Positions 18,755 to 27,251 are shown, numbered from the stretch's first letter. The stretch: 34,652 nt of DNA from Cellulomonas massiliensis JC225 (GCF_000312005.1 NZ_HE978588.1:1080093-1114744); one strand, 5' to 3'. Notes: generated from the letters alone by a model not told the origin. Numbers and translations: made by a program.

Positions 18755-19984
18755 ATGTGGCTCACCGCTCCCGCCCACGCTCGCTGGCTCGAGTCCGAGA
18801 CGGACCGCCTCCTGGAGTTCGGGCGGCGCTCGCTGGTCCCGTCCGGGGGCTTCGCGCGGCAGGGCGAGGACGGCACGGCGCAGGACGGGCCGCTCGAGCT
18901 GTGGATCGCGTGCCGCATGACGCACGTCTACGCGATCGGCCACCTGCTCGGCCGGCCCGGGATGGCGGCGTTCGTCGACCACGGCGTCGAGGCCGTCCGC
19001 GGGCTGTTCGCGGACGACGAGCACGGCGGGTGGTTCGCCGAGGTCGAGCGCGACGGCACGCCACGCGACGACGTGAAGGCCGCCTACCCGCACGCGTTCG
19101 TCGTGCTCGCCGCGTCCTCCGCCGCGGCGGCCGGGCGGCCCGGCGCCGCCGAGCTGCTGGACCGGGCGCTCGAGGTCTCGGAGCAGCGCTTCTGGGACGA
19201 GGACGCCGGCATGGTCGTCGAGGAGTGGGACCGCACGTTCACGACGCTCGACGGCTACCGGGGCGTCAACGCGAACATGCACACGGTCGAGGCGTACCTC
19301 GCCGCCGCCGACGTCACCGGCGACCGCGTGTGGCTCGACCGCGCGGTGCGGGTCGTCGAGCGCGTCGTCCACGGGTTCGCGCGCGGGAACGGGTGGCGGC
19401 TGCCCGAGCACTTCGACGACGCGTGGAACCCGCTGCTCGACTACAACCGCGCGACGCCGGCGCACCCGTTCCGCCCGTTCGGCGCGACGATCGGCCACTG
19501 GTTCGAGTGGGCGCGCCTGACGCTGCACGCCCGCGCCGCGCTGCAGGCCCGCGGCGAGAGCGCGCCGGCGTGGATGCTCGACGACGCGGTCGGGCTGTTC
19601 GACGCGGGCGTCCGCGAGGGCTGGGCCGTCGACGGCGCGGACGGCTTCGTCTACACCGTCGACTGGGAGGGCACGCCGGTCGTCCGGGAGCGGATGCACT
19701 GGGTCGCGGCCGAGGCGATCGCGGCGGCCGCCACGCTGCACGCGGCGACGGGGGACGACCGGTTCGACGACCTGTACGCGCAGTGGTGGGACTACGTCGG
19801 CCGGTACGTCCTGGACCGCGAGGGCGGCTCCTGGTGGCACGAGCTCGGCACCGACAACACGGTGTCCCGCACGGTGTGGGCCGGAAAGGCGGACCTGTAC
19901 CACGCCGTGCAGGCCACGCTGATCCCGCGGCTGCCGCTCGCGCCGGTCATCGTCCCGGCGCTCGCGGCGGGGCTGCTCGACTGA
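18755..19984 (+). CDS. AGE family sugar epimerase/isomerase (mannose isomerase-like)
   Basis: A 409-residue protein of the N-acylglucosamine 2-epimerase superfamily, an (alpha/alpha)6 barrel. Visible landmarks are the RMTHVYAIGHLLGRPG segment, GYRGVNANMHTVEAYLAAAD with the catalytic-side histidine, FGATIGHWFEWARL with the second, and MHWVAAEAIAAAATLH with the third. The overall pattern fits bacterial mannose isomerases and YihS-like aldose-ketose isomerases better than N-acetylglucosamine epimerases, which carry a nucleotide-binding segment not seen here. Probable reaction: mannose to fructose, or a 2-epimerisation; substrate uncertain. Divergent from bpa (62 nt) and convergent with the oxidoreductase. 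Confidence 0.85.
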   Translation: MWLTAPAHARWLESETDRLLEFGRRSLVPSGGFARQGEDGTAQDGPLELWIACRMTHVYAIGHLLGRPGMAAFVDHGVEAVRGLFADDEHGGWFAEVERDGTPRDDVKAAYPHAFVVLAASSAAAAGRPGAAELLDRALEVSEQRFWDEDAGMVVEEWDRTFTTLDGYRGVNANMHTVEAYLAAADVTGDRVWLDRAVRVVERVVHGFARGNGWRLPEHFDDAWNPLLDYNRATPAHPFRPFGATIGHWFEWARLTLHARAALQARGESAPAWMLDDAVGLFDAGVREGWAVDGADGFVYTVDWEGTPVVRERMHWVAAEAIAAAATLHAATGDDRFDDLYAQWWDYVGRYVLDREGGSWWHELGTDNTVSRTVWAGKADLYHAVQATLIPRLPLAPVIVPALAAGLLD

Positions 19985-19988
19985 GCGG

Positions 19989-20972
19989 TCAGGGGACCAG
20001 CAGCACCTTCCCGAACACCTCGCCGGACTCCAGCATCCGGTGCGCGCGCGCCGCGTCGTCGAACGGGACCGTGGCGTGCACGACCGGGCGCACGCGGCCG
20101 TCCGCGACCGCGGGCCAGACGTGCTCCGCCACGCCCGCGACGATCGCCGCCTTCTGCTCCGGCGGGCGGGCGCGCAGCGTCGTCCCGATCACGGCGGCGC
20201 GCTTGGCCAGCAGCAGACCCAGGTCCAGCTCGCCGCGCCGCCCCTGCTGCATGCCGATGACGACGAGTCGCCCGTCGTCGGCGAGCATCCGCAGGTTCGC
20301 GGCCAGCGCACCGGCGCCGAGCACATCGAGGACGACGTCGACGCCGCCCCCGCTCGCCTCGAGGACCTGCTCCACGAGGTCGTCGGCCCGGTGGTCGAGC
20401 GCGACGTCGGCGCCCAGCCCCGCGACGCGCGCCACGCGCTCCGGCCCGCCCGCGGTCGCCAGCACCCGCAGGCCCAGCGCCGCGGCGACCATGACGGCGG
20501 CCGAGCCGACGCCGCCCGAGCCGCCCCGCACGAGGAGCTGCTCGCCGGCCCGTGCGTGTGCGGCCTCGAGGTTCGACCACACCGTCGCCAGGGCCTCGGG
20601 CAGCGCCGCCGCGGCCACGAGGTCGAGCCCGTCGGGGACGCGCAGCGCTTGGGCGGCGGGCACGACGACCCGCTCCGCGTAGCCGCCGCCGGCGAGCAGG
20701 ACGGCGGCGCGGTCGCCCTCTGCCCAGCCGCTCAGCCCGCCCCCGACGCGCGCGACGACCCCGGCGGCCTCCAGGCCCGGCCACGCCGGAGCGCCCGGGG
20801 GCGGCGGGTAGTGGCCCTGGCGCTGCAGCAGGTCGGCACGATTCACGCCCGCTGCGGCCACCTCGACGAGGAGCTCCCCGGGGCCCGGGACGGGGTCCGG
20901 GGCCTGCTTCACCTGCAGGGCGTCGGGCCCCGCTCCGGGGCCCGCGGCCGCCGCCACGTCGACGATGCGCAC
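19989..20972 (-). CDS. NAD(P)H:quinone oxidoreductase (zeta-crystallin-like MDR family)
   Basis: A 327-residue cytosolic medium-chain dehydrogenase/reductase. It starts with VEVAAAGVNRADLLQRQGHY, the usual catalytic-domain segment of quinone oxidoreductases, followed by PGLEAAGVVARVGGG. The NADPH-binding Rossmann motif is GGSGGVGSAAVMVAAALG. The structural and catalytic zinc cysteines of alcohol dehydrogenases are absent, as expected for the PIG3/QOR branch. It likely reduces quinones or enones, a stress-related role. The GTG start at 20972 is supported by a leaderless TAGGGT box. It is divergent from the conservon across a 196-nt gap. Confidence 0.9.
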   Translation of the reverse strand: MRIVDVAAAAGPGAGPDALQVKQAPDPVPGPGELLVEVAAAGVNRADLLQRQGHYPPPPGAPAWPGLEAAGVVARVGGGLSGWAEGDRAAVLLAGGGYAERVVVPAAQALRVPDGLDLVAAAALPEALATVWSNLEAAHARAGEQLLVRGGSGGVGSAAVMVAAALGLRVLATAGGPERVARVAGLGADVALDHRADDLVEQVLEASGGGVDVVLDVLGAGALAANLRMLADDGRLVVIGMQQGRRGELDLGLLLAKRAAVIGTTLRARPPEQKAAIVAGVAEHVWPAVADGRVRPVVHATVPFDDAARAHRMLESGEVFGKVLLVP

Positions 20973-20978
20973 GAAAGC

Positions 20979-20984
20979 ACCCTA
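20979..20984 (-). promoter_or_regulatory. -10 box of a leaderless promoter for the quinone oxidoreductase gene
   Basis: Minus strand: TAGGGT, 6-nt spacer, GTG at 20972. Confidence 0.6.
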
Positions 20985-21168
20985 AGCGCCCTCGGCGCGT
21001 CGCTCCGGGCCGTATCCCAGTGGGTGAGGTACATGGCAAACTCTGCCGCGGGCTAATGGTCTCGTGTCCAGCAGCCGATGAGAGGCGAACGGGGAACCCC
21101 GTGCATGCGCCACCACGCGTGCGTTCGGCCGCAGGACATCCCCGACCGGGGAAGACGAAGGGATCGAC

Positions 21169-24100
21169 ATGCTGCGACGGCTCGGCATTCGTGCCAAGAT
21201 TCTCGCCGTTCTCGCCGTCCCCATGCTCGTTCTGATCGGGGCTGGTGCGTGGATCTCGTGGGGCGCGATCCAGGACCTGCGCCAGGCGAACGCCGCCGAG
21301 GCCGTCATGGAGACGCTGCAGGCGTACGCGCCGCTGTCGGCCGCGCTGCAGAACGAGCGCATCGCGTCGCAGACGGGCGGCTCGAAGGACGAGATCGCGG
21401 CCGCGCGCGAGAAGGTGGACGACGCGCTCGACGAGACCCGTGAGTACACCGGGAAGCTCGACCTGTCGCTGTTCCCCGCCGTCCTGGTGAGCCAGTTCCG
21501 CCAGGTGCAGGAGAAGTACGCGACCGACCTCCCCCGCGTGCGCGCCGAGATCGACCGCGGCGCCGCGGGCCCGTACTCGGAGAACGCGTACTCCGCGATC
21601 GTCTCCTCCCAGCTCGACCTCGTCACCGCGATCGGCAACTCGATGCCGAACCGCGAGGTCGCGCGGTACATCGACGCGAACCAGGCCATCGGTGAGACGG
21701 CCAACCAGCTCATCACCGAGATGATCCAGGGCATCCGGATCATGGGCGCCCGCGGCGAGGCCACCGAGGCGATGCTCCAGGCCTACGCCAACATGTCGAC
21801 CGCCAGTGAGCTCTCGCGCCTCGAGACCGGCACCTCGGTGCGGTTCCTCGACGACACGAACCTCACGATGCCGGCGCAGGACCCGTCGGCCACGTTCTCC
21901 CGCATCCGCGCCTACGTGGCGGACGGCTCGGGGCAGGCGCTGAGCCAGTTCAAGCCCGAGGAGTACCCGGTCGAGTTCCAGGGGCAGCTCGAGCGCCTCT
22001 CGACCCTCAACACGGGGATCCTCGTCAAGGGCGAGAAGGTCGCCGCGGCCGCCGCGAGCGACGCCCGCAGCCAGACGTTCCTCACCATCGCCGTGACGAT
22101 CCTCGCGGCCGCCCTGTCCTTCCTCTTCGCGATGGTCGTCTCCCGCGCCATCGTCGTCCCGCTGCGGCGCCTGACGCGTGCCGCCGCCGACGTCCGCGAG
22201 CAGCTGCCGCGCATCGTCGAGCAGGTGGCCGTCCCCGGCGAGGGCCCGGAGCTCACGCTCGAGCCCATCCCCGTGACGTCCCGCGACGAGGTCGGCCAGC
22301 TGGCCGCCGCGTTCAACTCCGTGAACTCGACCACCGTCGAGGTCGCACAGGAGCAGGCCGCCCTCCGTGGGTCGATCGCGGAGATGTTCGTCAACGTCGC
22401 CCGCCGCGACCAGGTGCTCCTCAACCGCCAGCTGTCGTTCATCGACTCGCTCGAGCGGTCCGAGGAGGACCCCGGCACGCTGGCCAACCTGTTCCGCCTC
22501 GACCACCTCGCGACCCGCATGCGTCGTAACGCGGAGTCCCTCCTGGTGCTCGCGGGCATCGACTCGGGCCGTCGTCTCCGCGACGCGATGCCGCTGTCCG
22601 ACGTCATCCGCACCGCCTCGTCGGAGATCGAGCAGTACGACCGCGTCGAGCTGGACCTGCACGTCGACCCGCACATGCTCGGGTTCAACGCGCTCGGCGC
22701 CGCCCACCTGCTCGCCGAGCTGCTCGAGAACGCCACGGTGTTCTCCGAGCCCGAGACCCCGGTGACGGTGTCGACGGGCGTCTCGCAGGGCTCCGTGATC
22801 GTGCGCATCGCCGACCGCGGCCTGGGCATGTCCGACGAGGAGATCGACGCCGCCAACGCGAAGATCTCGTCGACCTCCGCGGGTGACGCGCTCGGCAACC
22901 AGCGCCTCGGCCTCTTCGTCGTCGGCCGCCTGGCCGTGCGCCTCGGCGCGCAGGTCCGCCTGCAGCGCGGCGCGTCCGGCTCGGGCACCGACGCCGTCGT
23001 CTACTTCCCGGCCGCGCTGTTCGCCGCGACCGAGACGCCGCTCTACACGCCGAGCGCGCCCGCGTCGGGCGAGGTGCCGGTCGTCGAGGCGCCCGTCGTG
23101 CAGGAGGTCGACCTCAACGCCCTCACCGACGGCGCCACCGACGGCGGCCTGCCGCGTCGCCGCCGCGGCGACAGCACCGAGGTCCCCGCGGTCGCCCCGG
23201 CGGCCCCGGCCGCGCCGGTCGCGCCCGCCGCGCAGGGCGGCAGCCAGCTGCCGACCCGTCCGCGCAAGACGTTCGACGAGGACAACCTGGTCCTGCCGGC
23301 CGCGCCGACGCCGGTCCTCTCGTCCGACCTCGGCTCCGGTGCGTCCGAGTGGACGCCGCCGGCCATCGCGCCCGCGGCGAACGCCGGGCTGCCGAGCCGC
23401 ACGCGGACCTCCGCGTGGGCCGCTCCCCAGCCGGAGGCCCCCGCGGCGCCGGCTGAGGTGCCCGCCCCCGCCGCTCGCGCGGGCCTGTTCTCCGGCTTCC
23501 GCGGCCGGTCGGTCGTCGAGGGCGAGGGTGGCGACCTGCGCGCCACCGGCGTCGGCGGCGACGAGGTCGTGCGCGCTCCCTGGATGTCGCTGGGTGCCCA
23601 CGCGGCGCCTCCGCAGCCGATCGTCGTGCCCGAGGTGGCCGAGGACGAGGAGCCGTGGACGCCGCAGCTCGCCGAGGACGAGGACGACGCGCCGGTCGCG
23701 GCGGCCGAGCCCGAGGCCGTCGAGGAGCAGGTCGCGCCGATCGGCTTCGCGTCCGACGAGGACGAGACCGAGCAGCCCTGGGCGCCGGCCGAGCCGCTGG
23801 CCGCCGCCGCCGAGGCCTGGGCCCCGGTCGAGGTCGAGCCCGAGCCCGCGCCGCAGGCCGAGGCCGCGCAGGAGGAGCCGTGGGCTCCGGTGCAGGCTTC
23901 CGAGGAGCAGGCCTGGGCGCCGGCCCAGGCCGCCGACGAGCAGCCGTGGGCTCCGGTGCAGGCTGCTGAGGAGCAGCCGTGGGCGCCGGTCCAGGCCGCC
24001 GACGAGCAGCCGTGGGCTCCGGTGCAGGCTGCTGAGGAGCAGCCGTGGGCTCCGGTGCAGGCTGCTGAGGAGCAGCCGTGGGCTCCGGTGCAGGCTGCTG

Positions 24101-25719
24101 AGGAGCAGCCGTGGGCCCCGGTCCAGGCGGCCGACGAGCAGCCCTGGGCCCCGGCGCAGGCTGCTGAGGAGCAGCCGTGGGCGCCGGTCCCGGCCGCCGA
24201 GGAGCAGCCGCTGCCGAGCCGTGCCCAGCACGCCGCGCAGTGGGCCGCTGCGCCCGAGGCCGACCCGGTCGACCACGCGTCGGCCGACGTCGAGCCGGTC
24301 GCCGAGCAGCCCGTCGCGTCCGACGAGCCCGCGTTCACGCCGTCCTACGAGCCGGCGCACGACGAGGTCGAGGCCCCCGCCGCGCACTGGACCGAGTACA
24401 CGACGTCGTCCGAGGCCGCCGACGAGGCCCCCGTGGCCGAGGTCGCGCAGGCGGAGCCGACGGCCGAGGCGGCCCCGGCGGCGCGCACGCCGATCTCGCA
24501 GGCGTTCACCTCCTACAGCGGCTACGCCGGCTGGGCCGGTCGCCGCGCGGCGGCTCCGACCCCGCAGACGACGTTCGCCGAGTCGCTCGCTGCCGCCCGC
24601 GCCTGGCACTCCCAGGAGGAGCAGCCGGTCGCCGAGACGCCCGCGTTCGAGGCCCCCGTGGTCGAGGAGGAGGCGCCGGCCTGGCAGCCGCAGGCCGTCC
24701 AGCCGCCCACCTTCGAGCCCGCCGCGGAGGCGCAGGACGAGCCGGTGTGGTCCCCGCAGACCGCGCAGGAGGCCTGGCCGCAGCTCGAGCCGGACGTCGA
24801 CGCGACGCAGCTCGTCGAGCCCGTCGTCGAGGAGCCGATCGAGGAGCCCGTGGCCCAGGCCCCGGCCGTCGAGACGCCCGCGTTCGAGGCCCCGACGTAC
24901 GAGGCGCCCGCGTTCGAGGCCCCGGCCTACGAGGCCCCGGCCTTCGAGCAGCCCGCCGCCGTGGCCCCGTCCGTCGCCGAGCAGGCGCCCGTCGTGGCCC
25001 CCGACCCGGTGGTCGCCCAGGCGCCGGCCCAGCCCTCGTGGGCGCCGACCGCGTCGGGCGCGGAGACGCCCGCCGAGGAGCCGCGCCAGCGCAAGCTGTT
25101 CGGGATGTTCGGCCGCCGCAAGCAGGTGACGGCCCCGGTCGCCGCCGAGGCGGCTCCGGAGCAGCCGGTGCGCGAGTCCGCGTGGGGCGCCCCGGCAGCC
25201 CCCGTCGCCCCGAGCGCCCCGGCCCCGGCCGCCGGCTGGCAGGCCCCGGCGTGGCAGGCGCCCGCCGCGCCGGCCCCGGCCCCGCAGACCTCCGCCGCGG
25301 AGCAGAGCCCGGTCTCGGGCTGGGCCCCGCCGGAGTGGGCGACGCGCCCCCAGAACGGCGCGCCGCACGTGTCCACCGTCCCCCAGCCGTCGCTGCCGCC
25401 CTCGGTCGCGCCGTCGGTGGGCGCACTGTCCGACGAGGTCGCCGCGATGCTGGCGCTCCGCTCGGACATCCAGGAGCAGGCGCTGTCCGAGCTCAGCCAG
25501 CTGTCGGCCTACCGGCCGGCGGCGATGGGCTCGCCGAACGCCTCGCTCCAGAAGCGCGTGCCGACGGCGATCCCGCGGCAGGCACCCGTCGAGGACGCCG
25601 CCACGCCGATCGAGCGCGACGCCGACCAGCTCCGCTCGCGTCTGTCGAGCTTCCAGTCCGGGACCACGCGCGGCCGCCGCGCGTCCCTGGACGAGAACCA
25701 GACCAGCACCACCCCGTGA
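21169..25719 (+). CDS. cvnA: Conservon sensor kinase CvnA with a giant repetitive C-terminal tail
   Basis: A 1516-residue membrane histidine kinase, first gene of a conservon. TM1 is about residues 10-31, an extracellular nitrate/nitrite-sensor-like region about 40-300, TM2 about 304-330, then HAMP. The dimerisation helix has FRLDHLATRMRR (His446). The ATPase domain has an N-box ELLENATVF (Asn521), G1 ADRGLGM (549-554) and G2 NQRLGLF (577-583), ending near 617. The remaining 900 residues are Ala/Pro/Glu-rich and Trp-containing. They hold ten 11-residue repeats (901-1010), five pentapeptides (1238-1262), basic motifs LFSGFRGR (773-780) and LFGMFGRR (1310-1317), and a terminal RDADQLRSRLSSFQSG block (1483-1498) as seen in other CvnA-type kinases. 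Start ATG 21169 follows GAAGGGA. No response regulator is adjacent; the stimulus is unknown. Confidence 0.9.
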   Translation: MLRRLGIRAKILAVLAVPMLVLIGAGAWISWGAIQDLRQANAAEAVMETLQAYAPLSAALQNERIASQTGGSKDEIAAAREKVDDALDETREYTGKLDLSLFPAVLVSQFRQVQEKYATDLPRVRAEIDRGAAGPYSENAYSAIVSSQLDLVTAIGNSMPNREVARYIDANQAIGETANQLITEMIQGIRIMGARGEATEAMLQAYANMSTASELSRLETGTSVRFLDDTNLTMPAQDPSATFSRIRAYVADGSGQALSQFKPEEYPVEFQGQLERLSTLNTGILVKGEKVAAAAASDARSQTFLTIAVTILAAALSFLFAMVVSRAIVVPLRRLTRAAADVREQLPRIVEQVAVPGEGPELTLEPIPVTSRDEVGQLAAAFNSVNSTTVEVAQEQAALRGSIAEMFVNVARRDQVLLNRQLSFIDSLERSEEDPGTLANLFRLDHLATRMRRNAESLLVLAGIDSGRRLRDAMPLSDVIRTASSEIEQYDRVELDLHVDPHMLGFNALGAAHLLAELLENATVFSEPETPVTVSTGVSQGSVIVRIADRGLGMSDEEIDAANAKISSTSAGDALGNQRLGLFVVGRLAVRLGAQVRLQRGASGSGTDAVVYFPAALFAATETPLYTPSAPASGEVPVVEAPVVQEVDLNALTDGATDGGLPRRRRGDSTEVPAVAPAAPAAPVAPAAQGGSQLPTRPRKTFDEDNLVLPAAPTPVLSSDLGSGASEWTPPAIAPAANAGLPSRTRTSAWAAPQPEAPAAPAEVPAPAARAGLFSGFRGRSVVEGEGGDLRATGVGGDEVVRAPWMSLGAHAAPPQPIVVPEVAEDEEPWTPQLAEDEDDAPVAAAEPEAVEEQVAPIGFASDEDETEQPWAPAEPLAAAAEAWAPVEVEPEPAPQAEAAQEEPWAPVQASEEQAWAPAQAADEQPWAPVQAAEEQPWAPVQAADEQPWAPVQAAEEQPWAPVQAAEEQPWAPVQAAEEQPWAPVQAADEQPWAPAQAAEEQPWAPVPAAEEQPLPSRAQHAAQWAAAPEADPVDHASADVEPVAEQPVASDEPAFTPSYEPAHDEVEAPAAHWTEYTTSSEAADEAPVAEVAQAEPTAEAAPAARTPISQAFTSYSGYAGWAGRRAAAPTPQTTFAESLAAARAWHSQEEQPVAETPAFEAPVVEEEAPAWQPQAVQPPTFEPAAEAQDEPVWSPQTAQEAWPQLEPDVDATQLVEPVVEEPIEEPVAQAPAVETPAFEAPTYEAPAFEAPAYEAPAFEQPAAVAPSVAEQAPVVAPDPVVAQAPAQPSWAPTASGAETPAEEPRQRKLFGMFGRRKQVTAPVAAEAAPEQPVRESAWGAPAAPVAPSAPAPAAGWQAPAWQAPAAPAPAPQTSAAEQSPVSGWAPPEWATRPQNGAPHVSTVPQPSLPPSVAPSVGALSDEVAAMLALRSDIQEQALSELSQLSAYRPAAMGSPNASLQKRVPTAIPRQAPVEDAATPIERDADQLRSRLSSFQSGTTRGRRASLDENQTSTTP
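23869..24198 (+). repeat. Ten tandem 33-bp units inside cvnA
   Basis: Ten in-frame 33-bp units encode [DEQ]EQPWAPVQAA-like 11-mers. Units 3 (23935-23967) and 5 (24001-24033) are identical, units 6 (24034-24066) and 7 (24067-24099) are identical, and the two pairs differ by one base. Units 3, 5, 6 and 7 use GCT for alanine, unlike the rest of the gene, while outer units have drifted to GCC/GCG. An eleventh, degenerate unit starts at 24199. Confidence 0.95.
24880..24954 (+). repeat. Five tandem pentapeptide-coding units in cvnA
   Basis: Residues 1238-1262 are five units of [AT][FY]E[AQ]P, alternating Phe and Tyr (F, Y, F, Y, F). A lone AFEAP also occurs about 80 residues earlier. The repeat is distinct in sequence from the Trp repeat. 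Confidence 0.9.
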
Positions 25720-25795
25720 TGTCCCGGAACCCCCACAGCCCTGTGGAGAAGAATCAGAAGGCAGTCGGCCCCGACTGCACCAGCAAGGAGGAAGT

Positions 25796-26245
25796 GTGAC
25801 CGCGCTCAGCACCGAGGCAGCCAACTTCGGCTGGCTCCTGGACAATTTCGTCCGGACCGTGCCCGGCACCCGCCACACTCTGGTGGTGTCGGCCGACGGT
25901 CTCCTGATGGCGATGTCCGAGCAGCTCGACCGCACCAGCGGCGACCAGCTCGCGGCGATCGTCTCCGGCATGTCGAGCCTGACCCGCGGTGCGTCGCGGC
26001 AGCTGCGTGCGGGGGAGGTGCGTCAGGCGATCATCGAGATGGACAACCTCTTCCTCTTCCTCATGAGCGTCTCGAACGGCTCCGTCCTCGCCGTGGTCGC
26101 CGAGGCGAGCTGCGACGTCGGCCTCATCGGCTACGAGATGGCGATGCTCGTCTCCCGCACCGAGGCCACGCTCACCCCGCAGCTCATCACCGAGATGCGT
26201 GGCCAGCTGCCCGTCGACGGCGCGACCCGCGCCCCGGTGGCCTGA
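25796..26245 (+). CDS. cvnB: Roadblock/LC7 domain protein, conservon CvnB
   Basis: A 149-residue roadblock/LC7-fold protein. It starts with NFGWLLDNFVRTVPGTRHTL, then VVSADGLLMAMSEQLDR, and GDQLAAIVSGMSSLTRGAS, the classical actinobacterial conservon B pattern, and has FLFLMSVSNGSVLAVVAEAS as the last strand. In Streptomyces conservons this subunit is thought to dimerise and regulate the small GTPase CvnD, like MglB with MglA. GTG 25796 is preceded by AAGGAGG (25785-25791), a strong site. It follows cvnA after 76 nt and precedes cvnC by 19 nt. Confidence 0.93.
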   Translation: MTALSTEAANFGWLLDNFVRTVPGTRHTLVVSADGLLMAMSEQLDRTSGDQLAAIVSGMSSLTRGASRQLRAGEVRQAIIEMDNLFLFLMSVSNGSVLAVVAEASCDVGLIGYEMAMLVSRTEATLTPQLITEMRGQLPVDGATRAPVA

Positions 26246-26264
26246 CCCGAGACCCGAGGCGTCC

Positions 26265-26642
26265 ATGGACGAATACATCGAGTACGAGGCCAGGACGGTC
26301 CGGCCCTACGCCGTGACCGGTGGCCGCGTGCGCTCCGCACGGTCCGACCTGCCTCTCGAGGCGCTGGTCGAGGTCATGCCGGGCGCCGTGGCCGGAACGG
26401 GCCTCACCCCGGAGAAGCGTGCGATCCTCCAGCACGCAGCCCACACGTACGTGTCGGTGGCAGAGCTCTCCGCCCTGCTCCACCTCCCGCTCGGCGTGGT
26501 TCGGATCCTCGTGTCCGACATGGCCGACCAGGAGTACGTGCGCGTGCACACATCGCAGCCGGTCGAAGTCAACACCGGCGAGTCCCCCGCCCTGTCCCTG
26601 AGCGTGCTGGAGAGTGTTCTCAATGGCATTTCCGCCCTCTGA
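26265..26642 (+). CDS. cvnC: DUF742 protein, conservon CvnC
   Basis: A 125-residue DUF742 protein with a winged-helix-like core. The N-terminus reads VRPYAVTGGRVRSARSDLPL (the invariant RPY-TGGR segment of the family), the centre has HAAHTYVSVAELSALLHLPL, and the wing is GVVRILVSDMADQEYVRVH. No DNA-binding role has been shown in conservons as far as I know. ATG 26265 lies 19 nt after cvnB; the frame is open upstream but overlaps cvnB. The 3' end overlaps cvnD by 20 nt, giving translational coupling. Confidence 0.92.
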   Translation: MDEYIEYEARTVRPYAVTGGRVRSARSDLPLEALVEVMPGAVAGTGLTPEKRAILQHAAHTYVSVAELSALLHLPLGVVRILVSDMADQEYVRVHTSQPVEVNTGESPALSLSVLESVLNGISAL

Positions 26643-27237
26643 CGCAGCGGTGGCCGCTCCCGCCGGCACCGCTCCGTCCGTCGCCCCCACCGTCGTCAAG
26701 ATCGTCGTCGCCGGCGGGTTCGCCGTCGGCAAGACGACCTTCATCGGTTCCATCTCGGACATCGAGCCCCTCAACACCGAGGCCGCGATGACCGAGCACT
26801 CCGTCGGCGTCGACGACGCCGGTGGCGTGTCGGACCGCAAGACCACCACCACGGTGGCGATGGACTTCGGTCGCATCGCCCTGCCGGGGTCGCTGTGGCT
26901 CTACCTGTTCGGCACCCCTGGCCAGGACCGCTTCCTGTTCATGTGGGACGACCTGGTCCGCGGTGCCATCGGCGCCGTCGTCCTCGTCGACACCGACCGG
27001 CTGGACCAGTGCTTCCCCGCCGTGGACTACTTCGAGAGCCGTGGGATCCCGTTCGTCGTGGGCGTCAACTGCTTCGACGGCGTCGCCAAGCACCAGCTGG
27101 AGGACGTCCGCGAGGCGCTGGCCATCCCGGCGCACGTGCCGGTGATGTACACCGACGCGCGGTCGCGGGCCGCCACCAAGCAGGCGCTCATCTCGCTCGT
27201 GCAGCTCGCCATGGAGCGTCTGCGCAACCGGGCCTGA
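26623..27237 (+). CDS. cvnD: Small GTPase, conservon CvnD
   Basis: A 204-residue Ras-like GTP-binding protein. The P-loop is GGFAVGKTT (31-39), switch region includes KTTTTVAMDFGRI, G3 is FGTPGQDRF (about 96-104, TxxG in place of DxxG as usual in this family), and G4 is N149-C-F-D152. In Streptomyces, CvnD binds and hydrolyses GTP and associates with CvnA-C at the membrane. ATG 26623 is chosen with GGAGAG upstream; GTG 26614 is an alternative. The gene ends the operon and is followed by a strong hairpin. Confidence 0.93.
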   Translation: MAFPPSDAAVAAPAGTAPSVAPTVVKIVVAGGFAVGKTTFIGSISDIEPLNTEAAMTEHSVGVDDAGGVSDRKTTTTVAMDFGRIALPGSLWLYLFGTPGQDRFLFMWDDLVRGAIGAVVLVDTDRLDQCFPAVDYFESRGIPFVVGVNCFDGVAKHQLEDVREALAIPAHVPVMYTDARSRAATKQALISLVQLAMERLRNRA

Positions 27238-27251
27238 GCCCGTACCGACGC

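Noticed and set aside
23869..24198. 33-bp direct repeats that could be taken for a CRISPR array
   Set aside because: There are no spacers: the units are contiguous, in frame and code for a protein repeat.
19792..25971. An open frame of about 2059 codons on the minus strand, opposite cvnA
   Set aside because: It spans the AGE, oxidoreductase and cvnA genes, is Arg/Leu/Gly-rich, and repeats only because the cvnA repeats do. Lack of stops is a by-product of very high GC with strong third-position bias.
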